A DNA stretch of 64,000 nt, from the NCBI RefSeq assembly GCF_050003625.1, contig NC_134400.1:192911726-192975725 (forward strand), in the 5' to 3' direction. Source of the stretch: Haematobia irritans. Its lineage: Eukaryota; Arthropoda; Insecta; Diptera; Muscidae. Position 1 is the first letter of the stretch, and each line of letters begins with the position of its first letter. Position numbers and translations under genes: made by a program. This document shows, one piece after another, positions 23,540-36,255 of this stretch. The notes below the pieces were generated by a model. The model was not told where the DNA came from. It made no database searches and worked only from the letters and a program-made list of their open reading frames with translations.

Positions 23540-23976
23540 AGAAAGTCTGAAAATCTGGCCGAAGTCGGGCCACTTCTTTCACTTTGGAATATCGATAGTT
23601 CATCTTGGACTCTGTCTATAAGAGAAAGCCCGAAGGACGCATATAGCTGTATATAAATTTGCGACTTTGAAAAATATCTCTACATTAGAAATTATCACAC
23701 CGATGTTGTTAGCATATTCCTTTGACTTTCTGTATGGTATTCCAAAAAAAAAAAAAACCAAACAATTGCAGACATCTGCCATGTAAATGATATTCGAATT
23801 TTCTATCTTTTGATCTAAATTTAGTTGATTGTAGGAGGATTTGTCAAGTTGTAAAGCATTATTATTGGAATTTTAATAACACTCCAGTTGAATAAATTCA
23901 CAAATATTTTCCCAATAGGTCATTGGATTATGGTACTAGGTTTAATATAAACATGTAAATTGTGCATTTTTATCAA
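23540..23976. other. Unassigned sequence
   Basis: No gene or clear repeat beyond the duplicated motif at 23578-23630 and a poly-A run at 23746. Confidence 0.5.
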
Positions 23977-24090
23977 CCCAGCAAAAAAATGTGGAAGTTC
24001 TTCCAAAGGCACAAATTTAAAAGCCCTTCTGGAATATGCACTCCCAATGATGTTCTTTATTTTAACTACCCAGGAAGTTCTTTTAATTCA

Positions 24091-26222
24091 TTATACCCTT
24101 CACCACTACTGTGGTACAGGGTATAATAAGTTTGTGCATTTGTATGTAACGCCAAGAAGGAAAAGTCTGAGACCCATCGTTTAGTATACCGATCGTCTTA
24201 GAATTAAATTCTGAGTCGATTTAGCGATGTCCGTCTGTCCGTCTGTCTGTCTGTCTGTTGATGTATTTTTGTGTGCAAAGTACAGCTCGCAGTTTTAGTC
24301 CGATTGTCCTAAAATTTGGTATAGGGTCCTGTTTTGGCTCAAAGACGATCCCTATTGATTTTGGAAAAAATCGGTTCAGATTTAGATATAGCTGCCATAT
24401 ATATTTTTCACCGATCTGGTCATAATTGGCGTGTATATCAACCGATCTTCCTCAAATTCCGTACATCCGAATATTTTATGAGTCTCGAAAAACTTGCACA
24501 ATATCAGCCAAATCGGTGCAGATTTAGATATAGCTCCCATATATAGCTTTCGCCCGATTTACACTCATTTGCCCACAGAGGCCAATTTTTTGCTCCGATT
24601 TAGTTGAAATTTTGCACAGGGAGTAGAATTAGCATTATAGCTATGCGTGTCAAATTTGGTTGAAATCGGTTCGGATTTAGATATAGCTCCCATATATAGC
24701 TTTCGCCCGATTTACACTCAAATGACCACAGAGGCCAATTTTTTGCTCCGATTTAGTTGAAATTTTGCACAGGGAGTATAATTACCATTGTAGCTATGCG
24801 TGCCAAATTTGGTTGAAATCGGTTAAGATTTAGATATAGCTCCCATATATAGCTTTCGCCCGATTTACACTCATATGACCACAGAGGCCAATTTTTTGCT
24901 CCGATTTAGTTGAAATTTTGCACAGGGAGTAGAATTAGCATTGTAGCTATGCGTGCCAAATTTGGTTGAAATCGGTTCAGATTTAGATATATCTCCCACA
25001 TATAGCTTTCGCCCGATTTACACTCATATGACCGTAGAGGCCAATTTTTAACTCCGATTTAGGTGAAATTTCACACAGGGAGTAGAATTAGCATTGTAGC
25101 TATACGTGCCAAATTTGGTTGAAATCGGTTCAGATTTATATATAGCTCCCATATATAGCTTTCGCCCGATTTACACTCATATGACCAAAGAGGCCAATTT
25201 TTTGCTCCGATTTAGTTGAAATTTTGCACAGGGAGTAGAATTAGCATTGTAGCTATGCGTGCCAAATTTGGTTGAAATCGGTTCAGATTTAGATATATCT
25301 CCCATATATAGCTCTCGCCCGATTTACACTCATATGACCGTAGAGGCCAATTTTTAACTCCGATTTAGTTGAAATTTTACACAGGGAGTAGAATTAGCAT
25401 TGTAGCTATGCGTGCCAAATTTGGTTGAAATCGGTTCAGATTTAGATATATCTCCCACATATAGCTTTCGCCCGATTTACACTCATATGACCGTAGAGGC
25501 CAATTTTTAACTCCGATTTAGGTGAAATTTCACACAGGGAGTAGAATTAGCATTGTAGCTATACGTGCCAAATTTGGTTGAAATCGGTTCAGATTTAGAT
25601 ATAGCTCCCATATATAGCTTTCGCCCGATTTACACTCATATGACCAAAGAGGCCAATTTTTTGCTCCGATTTAGTTGAAATTTTGCACAGGGAGTAGAAT
25701 TAGCATTGTAGCTATGCGTGCCAAATTTGGTTGAAATCGGTTCAGATTTAGATATATCTCCCATATATAGCTCTCGCCCGATTTACACTCATATGACCGT
25801 AGAGGCCAATTTTTAACTCCGATTTAGTTGAAATTTTACACAGGGAGTAGAATTAGCATTGTAGCTATGCGTGCCAAATTTGGTTGAAATCGGTTCAGAT
25901 TTAGATATAGCTCCCATATATATGTTTTTCTGATTTCGACAAAAATGGTCAAAATACCAACATTTTCCTTGTTTTTTACTAACATTGTGTTCCACCCTAG
26001 TGCATTAGCCGACTTAAATTTTGAGTCTACAGATTTTGTAGAAGTCTATCAAATTCTTCCAGATCGAGTGATATTTAAATGTATGTATTTGGGACAAACC
26101 TTTATCATATAGCCCCCAACACATTTGGCGGATGTGATATGGTATCGAAAATTTAGATTTACAAAGTGGTGCAGGGTATAATATAGTCGGCCCCGCCCGA
26201 CTTTAGACTTTCCTTACTGGTT
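24091..26222 (-). mobile_element. HINE-A inserted in MITE copy A (first)
   Basis: Hairpin terminus TATACCCTTCACCAC / GTGGTACAGGGTATA on the left, INE-1-like core (CGATGTCCGTCTGTCC), about ten 153-bp units, then AGTCGGCCCCGCCCGACT and CCTTACTGGTT on the right. Three-unit blocks are duplicated exactly: the variant ACCGTAGAGGCCAATTT occurs at 25031 and again at 25490, 459 bp (3 x 153) later. The insertion point is a T-rich stretch. Confidence 0.88.
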
Positions 26223-26270
26223 TTCTTATAACTTGGTTTTTTCATACTTTTAATGGATAATTTTAAATTT

Positions 26271-28043
26271 AGTAAGGAAAGTCTAAAGTCGGGCGGGGTT
26301 GACTAAATTATACCCTGAACCACTTTGTAGATCTACATTTTCGATACCATATCACATCCGTCAAATGTGTTGGGGGCTATATATAAAGGTTTGTCCCAAA
26401 TACATACATTTAAATATCACTCGATCTGGACAGAATTTGATAGACTTCGACAAAATCTATAGACTCAAAATTTAAGTCGGCTAATGCACTAGGGTGGAAC
26501 ACAAAGTTAGTAAAATAATATGGGAAACATTTAAAACTGAAGCAATTTTAAGGAAACTGTGCAAAAGTTTATTTATGATTTATCGCTCGATATATTAGAA
26601 GTTTAGGAAAATTAGAGTAATTTTTACAACTTTTCGACTAAGCAGTGGCGATTTCACAAGGAAAATGTTGGTATTTTGACCATTTTTGTCGAAATCAGAA
26701 AAACATATATATGGGAGCTACATCTAAATCTGAACCGATTTCAATAAAATATGGCACACATGACTATATTACTAATTGTACCCCTAGTGCAAAATTTCAA
26801 CCAAATTGGGCCAAAACTCTGGCTTCTGGGTCCATATAAGTCCATATCGGGCGCAAAATATATATGGAAGCTATATCTAAATCTGAACCGATTTCAACCA
26901 AATTTTGTACGCATAGCTACAATGCCAATTCTATTCCCTGTGCAAAATTTCAACTAAATCGGAGAAAAAAATTGGCCTCTGTGGTCATATGAGTGTAAAT
27001 CGGGCGAAAGCTATATATGGGAGCTATATCTAAATCTGAACCGATTTCAACCAAATTTGGCACGCATAGCTACAATGCTAATTCTACTCCATGTACACAA
27101 TTTCAATAAAATGGGAGTAAAAAATTGGCCTCTGTGGTCATATGAGTGTATATCGGGCAAAAGCTATATATGGGAGCTATATCTAAATCTGAACCGATTT
27201 CAATCAAATTTGCCACACATAGCTACAGTGCTAATTCTACTCCCTGTGCAAAATTTCAACTAAATCGGAGTTAAAAATTGGCCTCTGTGGTCATATGAGT
27301 GTAAATCGGGCGAAAGCTATATATGGAAGCTATATCTAAATCTGAACCGATTTCAACCAAATTTGGTACGCATAGCTACAATGCCAATTCTACTCCATGT
27401 GCAAAATTTCAAATTAAATCGGAGTAAAAGATTGGCCACTGTGGTCATATGAGTGTAAATCGGGCGAACGATATATATGGGAGCTATATCTAAATCTGAA
27501 CCGATTTCAATAAAATTTGGCACACATGACTATACTACTAATTGTACTCCTAGTGCAAAATTTCAACCAAATTGGGGTAAAACTGTGGCTTCTGGGACCG
27601 TATTAGTCCATATCGGGCGAAGGATATATATGGGAGCTATATCTTAATCTGAACCGATTTCAATAAAATTTGGCACACTTGACTATAGTACTAATTGTTC
27701 TTCTTGTGCAAAATTTTAAGCAAATTAGGGTAAAACTCTTGCTTCTGGGGCCATATAAGTCCATATCGGGCGAAATATATATATGGGAGCTATATCAAAA
27801 TCTGAACCGATTCCTTCCAAAATCAATAGGGATCTATTCCGAGCGAAAACACCAAATTTGAGGTCGATTGGACTAAAACTGCGACCTAGACTTTGATTAC
27901 AAAAATGTGTTCACGGACGGACGGACATGGCTAGATCGACTCAGGGACCCACCCTGAGCACTATTGCCAAAGACACCATGTGTCTATCTCGTCTCCTTCT
28001 GGGTGTTTCAAACATATGCGCTAACTAATAATACCCTATTCCA
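26271..28043 (+). mobile_element. HINE-A inserted in MITE copy A (second, inverted)
   Basis: Starts AGTAAGGAAAGTCTAAAGTC with the AGTCGG...CGGGGTTGACT hairpin and ends CCACAGTGTAGCGCAGGGTA. Contains about eight 153-bp units (GAACCGATTTCAACC at 26885 and 27038). It lies tail to tail with the preceding copy, only 48 bp of MITE sequence between them, so the two form a long inverted repeat. Compared with MITE copy B about 20 bp of target are missing at this junction. Confidence 0.86.
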
Positions 28044-28459
28044 CAGTGTAGCGCAGGGTATAAACAGAGTAAGAATTCATATAATGTTGTACCATTTAAA
28101 TTTAAATCATTGAAATTTTGTCGACAAAAATGCTAAATCCAATCTGAAAAAATTGTGAATTTTTGAATATATTTGAGGTCAAACGTTTCCGACAAGCGTT
28201 AGAATCCATTAAAAATTATAAAAATTATTTATTTGACAAACTATCACAGAATTTTTTAATTTACATCCAAAACATCGAATTCGGATCACACCTAAAGAAG
28301 TGATGCTAATTCAGTGCAACGGCTGTTGAAATGGAGGACTTCCGTCCTATGGCAAGCCAATATTAAATTCATCGCTTCTGCGTCAAGTTTGCACAACTTC
28401 CGGATCCAAAAAGAACATTTTCATTACTTTTTTGGCGACGGGGTTTTTTTTTTGCTGGG

Positions 28460-28852
28460 ATGTCATTTGGTCTGGTTGTGAGTTGGAAGAAATTTCACCA
28501 TTGATAAATATTTCGGTATTGTTGTCAATATGGTTATTTGTGGCAAATGTAATTGGAAGATCCACATTAATGATTGTGCTCATCTTCGGTTTGATTAATG
28601 GTTTAACGCATCCCTTAAAATAGATTACAAATCGCCATCATAAATATTTTGTTGTAAAAAAGGAAACAAAAATCACAACTGTAGAACGCCCTCCACATGT
28701 ACATAAGTAAAATCAGATTTGATTTGATGATTAGATTGGATTAGGTATAGTGGCACCCCGCTATTTTAGGTTAGCCTAGACTACTCAGTACATTGTAATT
28801 CATCTCCAAGGGCTGCCAGAATCCATATTTAGCTCAATGACAAGGGACCTCC
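28460..28852. other. Unassigned; ends in a short dispersed repeat fragment
   Basis: No gene. At 28834-28862 the minus strand reads TGGAGGTCCCTTGTCATTGA, a fragment of the same repeat seen at 33930-33970. Confidence 0.5.
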
Positions 28853-31800
28853 ATTTATAAAATTTTGTCAAAATTTTATTTCAATAGTAAATTTTGTCAA
28901 AAGTTTATTTGTATAGACAATTTTGTCAACATTTTATTTCTATAGACAATCTTGTCAACATTTTATTTTTATAGAAATTTATGTCAAAATTTTATTTCTA
29001 TAGAAAATTTTGTCAACATTTTATTTTTATAGAAATTTATGTCAAAATTTTATTTCTATAGAAATTTTTGTCAAAATTTTATTTCTATAGAAATTTTTGT
29101 CAAAATTTTATTTCTATAGATATTTTTGTCAAAATTTTTTTAAAATAGCAAATTGAAATTTTAATTTAAACAGTAAACATTTTAATTTAAATAGAAAATT
29201 TTAATTTAAATTGTATAAAAATGTATCGAGCAAGAATCGAATTAGATGACCAAAGAATGCTCGGGAAATGACATATTTGAATCATACTGCTACCGGGACA
29301 TGTGGAATAAAAGGAAGTGAAAGGTCAAATTAATTTTATTTCTATAGAAAATTTTGTAAAAATTTTATTTCTATAGAATTTTTGTTAAAAATTTTATATC
29401 TATAGAACATTTTGTCAAAATTTTATTCCTATAGATAATTTTATCAAAATTATATGTCTATAGAAATTTTTGTCAAGATTTTATTTCTATGGAAAATTTT
29501 GTTAAAATTTTATTTCAATGAAAATTTTGTCAAAATTGTATTTCTATAGAAAATTTTGTAAAAATTTTATTTCTATAGAAAATTGTGTCAAAATTTTATT
29601 TCTATAGAAAATTTTGTAAAAATTTTATTTCAATAGAAAATTATGTCAAAATTTTATTTCTATAGAAAATTTTGTCAACGTTTTATTTCTATAGAATTTT
29701 TTGTCAAAATATTATTTCTATAGAAAATTTTGTCAAAATTTTATTTAAAATAGCAAATTATAATTTTAATTTAAACAGTAAAAATTTTAATTTAAATAGA
29801 AAATTTTGTTAAAATTTTAATTTAAATTGTATAAAAATGTATCGAGCAAGAATCGAATTAGATGACAGATTCGAATCATACTGGTACCGGGACATGCGGA
29901 ATAAAAGGAAGTGAAATTAATTTTATTTCTATAGAAAATTTTGTAAAAATTTTATTTCTATAGAATTTTTGTTCAAAATTTTATATCTGTAGAACATTTT
30001 GTCAAAATTTTATTCCAATAGATAATTTTACCAAAATTATATGTCTATAGAAAATTTTGTCAAAATTTTATTTCTATAGAAAATTTTGTCAAAATTTTAT
30101 TTCTATAGAAAATTTTGTCAACATTTTATTTCTATAGAAAATTTTGTCAAAATTTTATTTCTATAGAAAATTTTGTCAAAATTTTATTTCTATAGAAAAT
30201 TTTGTCAAAATTTTATTTCTATAGAAAATTTTGTCAAAATTTTGTTTCTATAGAAAATTTTGTCAAAACGTTATTTCTATAGAAAAATTTGTCAAAATTT
30301 TATTTCTATAGAAAATTTTTTCAAAATTTAATTCCTATAGAAAATTTGGTCAACTTAATTCTATAGAATATGTTGTCAAAATTTTATATCTATAGAAAAT
30401 TTTGTCAATATTCCATAAAAAATTTTATTTCTATAGAAAATTTTGTCAACTTAATTCTACAGAACATTTTATTTCTATAAAAAATATTAAATTTTATTTC
30501 TATTAACATTTTAATTCTATAGAAAATGTGGTCAAGATTTTATTTCTATGGACAATTTTGTCAATATTTTATTTCCATAGAAAATTTTATTTCTATAGGA
30601 CATTTTGTCACAATTAAAATTATTTCTATTAAAAAAATTTGTCCATATTTCCATTACCTTTTGTATGCCAGGTGGACATGTCACTCGGGTCAAAAATAAT
30701 CTACGAAGTTTTGAAGAAAATTTTACCAAAATTTTATTTCTATAGAAAATGTTGTCAAAATGTTATTTCTAAAGCAAATTTTATTTCTAAAGAAAATGTG
30801 GTCAAAATTTTATTTCTATGGAAATTTTTGTCTAAATTTTATTTCTATTGAAAATTGTGGGAAAATTTTATTTCTATAGAATTTTTGTTCAAAATTTTAT
30901 TTCTATAAACAATTGTGTTAAAATTTTATTTCTATAGAAAATTTTATTTCTATAGCAAATTTTTTCAAAATTTTATTTCTATAAGCAATTGTGTTAAAAT
31001 TTTATTTCTATAGCAAATTTTATCAAAACTTTATTTCTATAGAAACTTTTTCAAAATTTAATTTCTATAGAAACTTTTTTCAAAATTTTACTTCTATAGA
31101 AAATTGTGTTAAAATTTTATTTCTTTAGAAAATGTTGTCAAAATTTTATTTCTATAGAAACTTTTTCAACATTTTATTTGTATTGAAAATTTGTCAAAAT
31201 TTAATTTCTATTGAAATTTCTACAGAAAATTTTGTCAAAATTTTATTTCTATAAAAAATTTTGTCAAAATTTTATTTCTATAAAAAATTTTGTCAAAATT
31301 TTATTTCTATAGAAACTTTTTTCAAAATTTTATTTCTATAAACAATTGTATTAAAATTTTATTTCTATAGAAAATTTTATTTCTATAGAAACTTTTTCAA
31401 AATTTAATTTCTATAGAAAATTTTTCAAAATTTTATTTCTATAGAAAATGTTGTCAAAATTTTATTTCTATAGAAAATTTTGTCAAAATTTTATTTCTAT
31501 AGAAACTTTTTTCAAAACTTTATTTCTATAGAAAATTTTGTCAAAATTTTATTTATATAGAAACTTTGTCAAAATTTTATTTCTATAGAAAATTTTGTCA
31601 AAATTTTATTTCTATAGAAAATTTTGTCAAAATTTTATTTCTATAGCAAATTTTTTCAAAATTTTATTTATTTTATTTTTTATTTATTTATTTTATTTTT
31701 TATTTATTTCTATAGAAAATTTTATCAAAATTTTATTTCTATAGAAACTTTTTCAAAATTTAATTTCTATAGAAACTTTTTTCAAAATTTTATTTCTATA

Positions 31801-32330
31801 GAAAATTGTGTTAAAATTTTATTTCTTTAGAAAATTTTGTCAAAATTTTATTTCTATAGAAACTTTTTCAACATTTTATTTCTATTGAAAATTTGTCAAA
31901 ATTTTATTTCTATTGAAAATTATGGCAAAATTTTATTTCTATAGAAAATTTTGTCGAAATTTTATTTCTATAGAAAATTTTGTCAAAATTTTATTTCTAT
32001 AAACAATTGTGTTAAAATTTTATTTCTATAGAAAATTTTGTCAAAATTTTATTTCTATAGAAACTTTTTTCAAAATTTTATTTCTATAAACAATTGTGTA
32101 AAAATTTTATTTCTATAGAAAATTTTATTTCTATAGAAACTTTTTCAAAATTTAATTTCTATAGAAAATTTTGTCAAAATTTTATTTCTATAGAAAATTT
32201 TGTCAAAATTTTATTTCTATAGAAAATTTTGTCAAAATTTTATTTCTATAGAAAATTTTGTCAAAATTTTATTTCTATAGAAAATTTTGTCAAAATTTTA
32301 CTTCTATAGAAAATTTTGTCAAACTGAATT
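28853..32330 (+). repeat. 29-bp minisatellite arrays, type 2, with interruptions
   Basis: Long run of the 29-bp unit (TTTCTATAGAAAATTTTG). Two non-satellite inserts, at about 29212-29330 and 29827-29925, share ATGTATCGAGCAAGAATCGA and GGAATAAAAGGAAGTGAAA. They lie about 615 bp apart, which reveals a higher-order duplication of the array. A different insert at 30639-30715 contains CACTCGGGTCAAAAATAATC. Near 31660-31700 there is a (TTTA)n-like run. Confidence 0.9.
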
Positions 32331-32560
32331 ATATACATATTTAATTGGTTTTTTTGTTTAATATATACCCAGTATGGACTAACATACAATTGAGAAGACG
32401 GTGTTAAGAAGTTTGAACATACCTTGCCATCGGCAAGTGTTACGGCAACCCAAGTAATTCGATTGTGAATGACAGTCTTTAGTACAATTTTCTGTGCAAT
32501 CCATGGGGGAGGGTACATAAGATTCGGCCTGGCCGAACTTAGGGCCGTATATACTTGTTA
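32331..32560 (-). mobile_element. HINE-B right end attached to the 29-bp array
   Basis: Follows the array directly: AATTATATACATATTTAATTGG, then AACCCAAGTAATTCGATTGTG, the subterminal repeat GGGGGAGGGTACAT, the hairpin TTCGGCCTGGCCGAA and the end ATATACTTGTT. It matches the right end of the composite element at 12926-13165, so the array to its left (from about 30692) is probably the interior of this element. Confidence 0.82.
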
Positions 32561-33779
32561 CAAATTAATTTACAATTTTTTCACAATACAAGTAGTAACA
32601 AAACAACTTACAGAAATTCAAGTGTTTTTGAGTACATTTATTTCAACATTCAAACACGTAACATAAATTTTATTAAACGACACAACTTAATTTTAATAAT
32701 TTTAAATTTTAAAATTTTATTTCTATTGAATATTTTATCAAAATTCTATTTCTATAGAAAATTTGTTCAAAATTTTGTTTCTGCCAACTACGGGAACCGT
32801 GGTTAAGAGTTGTATAAAACCTTTAAATAAAAATATATGTGTCATGTCCCAAATTCATTTTACCTAATGGTTAACCTTTAACCTTTAACAATTTCCCATA
32901 TTTTGTTTTCTATTTTTTTTTTAATATTCAGAATTTTTAATTAAATGTAACTTTTCATAGGAGAGATAATCTCTTTAAAAAAATATGTATTTTTGCTCAT
33001 TTGCCTTTCTCGTTTTGACAATTATTTGCATCATGCATGTTTCTACCACTTAAACCTGAAGGACAAATTTGGTTATCCTGTTACGAAGGAATTAAACTAA
33101 TTTTTTTGGAAAACTCACAAATAAGCAGCTTATCATAGCAGACAAAAAAAAAAAGTAATGGCAAAAGGCAAAGGGGTCCTTCAAATATTGACGAAAACAA
33201 AATTTTAATCAACAAAGGATTATTGCAATTATCACAAACAAAAAAAAAAAAGATTTGAAAATTCAAATACGGAACAGGAGACAATCATGACGCGTTCATC
33301 AGTGTTGACCCTTCATGGGAAGGCTAAAGGTGACGTAGAATTTCGATTTGCCATTTGTATCATAGGATTTTTTTTTATCACAAAATGCTCAAGTTTTAAC
33401 CGCACCTTTTTTGCATTATCCTTGCCGGGCTTACGACGTTGATGACGATTGTTGTGAAGGAGCTGCAGAAGCGGCATTTTCAAGTGGAAGGAAGTAAACA
33501 ACCTTAGAGCTATAAATATACGGGTCACTTTAAAAATCTGAATGAAAATTCTCGGCTTTGGATACAGACCCACACACACACGCACACAGACGCATTGACC
33601 CACACACCCATATTTACACGCAAGCGTATGGTGTTGAAGGAAACATTTGCTCTAACAATGAATCGGTATTACAGCAAAGACTTTGCTAGACTTTAATTGC
33701 ACAGTGGAAAGATCAGATAAACAAATATATCCCTAGAGTAAAGTTTCTCCTAAGCTAACATATAGGCCTCATAGATCGG
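32561..33779. other. Mostly unassigned sequence
   Basis: Contains a few 29-bp-type units at 32700-32785 and a (CA)-rich stretch at 33567-33610. The remaining sequence shows no frame with recognisable domains; the small frames at 33081-33603 contain homopolymer runs. Confidence 0.5.
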
Positions 33780-33875
33780 AGGCAAATGGGTCATATCGGA
33801 CCACGTTTACGTATAGCGCTCATATAAACCGGCCTCTAGATTTGGATGGCGGAGCAAATTTCATCAGATCTCCAG
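33780..33875 (-). mobile_element. HINE-B unit relic
   Basis: One decayed 153-bp-type unit: GGTCATATCGGACCACGTTTA and GCTCATATAAACCGG, with TTTCATCAGATC. No termini. Confidence 0.6.
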
Positions 33876-33884
33876 AACGCACGA

Positions 33885-34052
33885 ACCGATTTCCACGGTT
33901 TTGCATTCGTTGGAAAGGTCTCGGGCTCCGTAAGGATTCGGCTATAAAAAGGAGGTTCGTTGTCATTGAGCTTAACATGGAATCGGGCAGCACTCAGTGA
34001 TAAGAGAGAAGTTCACCCATGTGGTATCACAATGGACTGAATAGTCTAAGTG
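33885..34052 (+). repeat. Dispersed repeat fragment with TATAAAAAGG motif
   Basis: Segment containing GGCTATAAAAAGGAGGTTCG, TTGTCATTGAGCTTAACATGG and CACTCAGTGATAAGAGAG. A piece of it recurs in reverse at 28834-28862. The TATAAAAAGG resembles a core promoter TATA box, as found in terminal regions of retroelements, but I cannot assign the family from this window. Confidence 0.45.
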
Positions 34053-34833
34053 AGCAATAATGCTCAGGGTGGGTCCCTGACTCGATCTAGCCATGTCCGT
34101 CCGTCTGTCTGTGAACACATTTTTGTGATCAAAGTCTAGGTCGCAGTTTAAGTTCAATCGCCTTCAAATTTGGCACAAGTTCCTGTTTTGGGTCAGAATA
34201 GAACCCGATTGATTTTGGAAGAAATCGGTTCAGATTTAGATATAGCTTCCATATATATCTTTCGCCCGATATGCACTTATATGAACCCAGAAGCCAGAGT
34301 TTTACCCTGATTTGCTTGAAATTTTGCACCAGGAGAACAATTAGTACTATAGTCAAGTGTGCAAAATTTGGTTGAAATCGGTTCATATTTAGATATAGCT
34401 CCCATATATATCTTTCGCCCGATATAGACTTATATGACCCCAGAAGCCAGAGTTTTAACCCAATTTGGTTGAAATTTTGCAATAGGAGTAAAATTAGTAG
34501 TGTTATCAAGTGTGCTAAATTTTATTAAAATCGGTTCAGATTTAGATATAGCTCACATATATATCTTTCGCCCGATTTTCCGTCCTATGACCGCAGAGTT
34601 CAAAGTTGTAGTCCGATTTACGTGAAATTTTGCACACGGAGTAGAATTAAAATACTAAGTATGCATGTCAAGTTTGGTTGAAATCGGTTCAGATTTCTAT
34701 ATACCTTCCATATATATGATTTTCCGATTTGGGCAAAAATTACCCAAATACCTACATTTTCCTTATAAAATCGCCACTGCTAAGTCGAAAACTTGTAAAA
34801 ATGACTCAAATTTTCCTTTATTTCTAACACATA

Positions 34834-35808
34834 CACGGATTTAAAAAAACTGTTTTTCATATGTTTGGCTATAAACATTATATGTTTGGAACACAAATTT
34901 TTAAACACAATATTTTTGAGTGCAAGCATATAATGTTCATAAACTAGCATAACATGTTTGGGACATATATGTTAATATGTTAGAACATATTATGTTTGGG
35001 ACATAAAATGTTTGTAAATATAATATGCTTGGATGCAAACATATATTAATTTAGAAATAGCCTATAAACATATATGTGTTTAGTAGCTTGGAGCGCTATT
35101 TAACAGGGAGTGATATTGAATTAAGTTGGTGATTGTTGCTTGTTATTACAAAATTAACATTTTATTTTTCCTTGGGCAATTGATCAGCTACTTCTTTGAT
35201 CCTTACAAACTGTGTGGTCCGCTGTTCGAATCCCCGTCCGGCAAAAGGTAAAATTAAAATAAAAAAAAATCACACAATTGAATAATTTCTTCTACAATGT
35301 TTGTATTACAGAAAAAGGTGCTAAGAACTAAAAAATCTCGTGGAAGTGAGAAAGATGTGGGGGAATATACAATTGGGCAGAAACAAAATTTTGAGCATTC
35401 AGGTCGAAAACCTATGTTGTTAGCACCTATATTACCTGTTTATTTTCATAATTCATTATGATTGTAAAAATATAAATAAATAGAATTTTGAGCACAATAT
35501 TGTTTGGGAGAATTTTTTTTAAGCATATAATATTTTTGGGTGCAAAATGCTTCCAAACATATTATATGTTCACATAATAACATATTGTTTTTTGGAAGAC
35601 AACATTATTGAATTTGGATGCAAAAATACAAAATGTTTGGAACTTAGGCTACCCAAACATATATTGTTTAGACCAATATGCTTTCAAACATATTATATAT
35701 TGGAAGAGATCAAACATATAAATGTTTGGGCAATACCCAAAAATGTATATGCTTGAAGCAAAATATGTTTGGGAGTATATGTTACAGAAGCGATTTTTTG
35801 TGAGCGTG
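34834..35808 (+). mobile_element. 975-bp TA-flanked MITE rich in ATATGTTTGG
   Basis: Ends CACGGATTTAAAAAAAC... and ...TTTTTTGTGAGCGTG form imperfect inverted repeats, flanked by TA at 34832-34833 and 35809-35810 within HINE-A. About 25 direct and inverted AACATAT / ATATGTTTGG motifs crowd both arms, leaving a central non-repetitive segment (about 35050-35500). That segment contains a tRNA-like B box. No transposase frame. Confidence 0.75.
35175..35245 (+). other. tRNA-like segment (B-box) inside MITE
   Basis: GTTCGAATCC at 35224-35233 matches the tRNA B-box consensus, and CCCGTCCGGCA follows as in a tRNA 3' end. An upstream stretch (GATCAGCTACTTC) could be a weak A-box or D-arm. The T stem pairs poorly and no matching acceptor 5' strand is visible, so it is not a functional tRNA; a tRNA-derived SINE remnant is the likely origin. 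Confidence 0.35.
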
Positions 35809-36255
35809 TATCTATCGACCGATAAATCATAAATACACTGTTGTATTAAATTTTAAGTCTATAGATTAACAGGTTGGCTGATAAGTCCCCGGTCTAACAA
35901 AGAAAAACATATTTTTTTTGTCAAAATTCGTTTTTACTATTCAACATAGTTCCCTTCAAGAGCGATACAACGATTGTAACGACCTACCAATTTTTTGATA
36001 CCATTTTGGTAGTACTCCTTCGGTTTTGCCTCAAAATAGGCTTCAGTTTCGGCGATCACCTCTTCATTGCAGCCAAATTTTTTTCCCTGCGAGCATCCAT
36101 TTGAGGTCTGACAACAAGAAAAAAGTCGCTGGGGGCCAGATCTGGAGAATACGGTGGGTGGCGAAGCAATTCGAAGCCCAATTCATGAATTTTTGCCATC
36201 GTTCTCAATGACTTGTGGCACGGAGCGTGCGTTGTCTTGGTGGAACAACACTTTT

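Larger units (their letters stand above)
23977..28459 (+). mobile_element. CCCAGCAAAAAA MITE, copy A, split by two HINE-A
   Basis: Ends CCCAGCAAAAAAATG... and ...TTTTTTGCTGGG. Its three remaining pieces (23977-24090, 26223-26270, 28044-28459) line up in order with intact copy B at 37982-38544. Removing the two HINE-A insertions leaves an element of about 580 bp. Non-coding. Confidence 0.85.
34053..35868 (-). mobile_element. HINE-A, truncated, split by a TA MITE
   Basis: INE-1-like core (CTCGATCTAGCCATGTCC) without the terminal hairpin, then about four 153-bp units. The sequence then continues on both sides of a MITE at 34834-35808 (CTAACACA-TA-TCTATCGACCGATAAATC). It stops at 35868 where a mariner element begins. 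Confidence 0.8.

Noticed and set aside
35175..35245. Functional tRNA gene
   Set aside because: B box is good, but the T stem pairs badly and no acceptor partner or clear anticodon arm is visible; kept only as a tRNA-like remnant.
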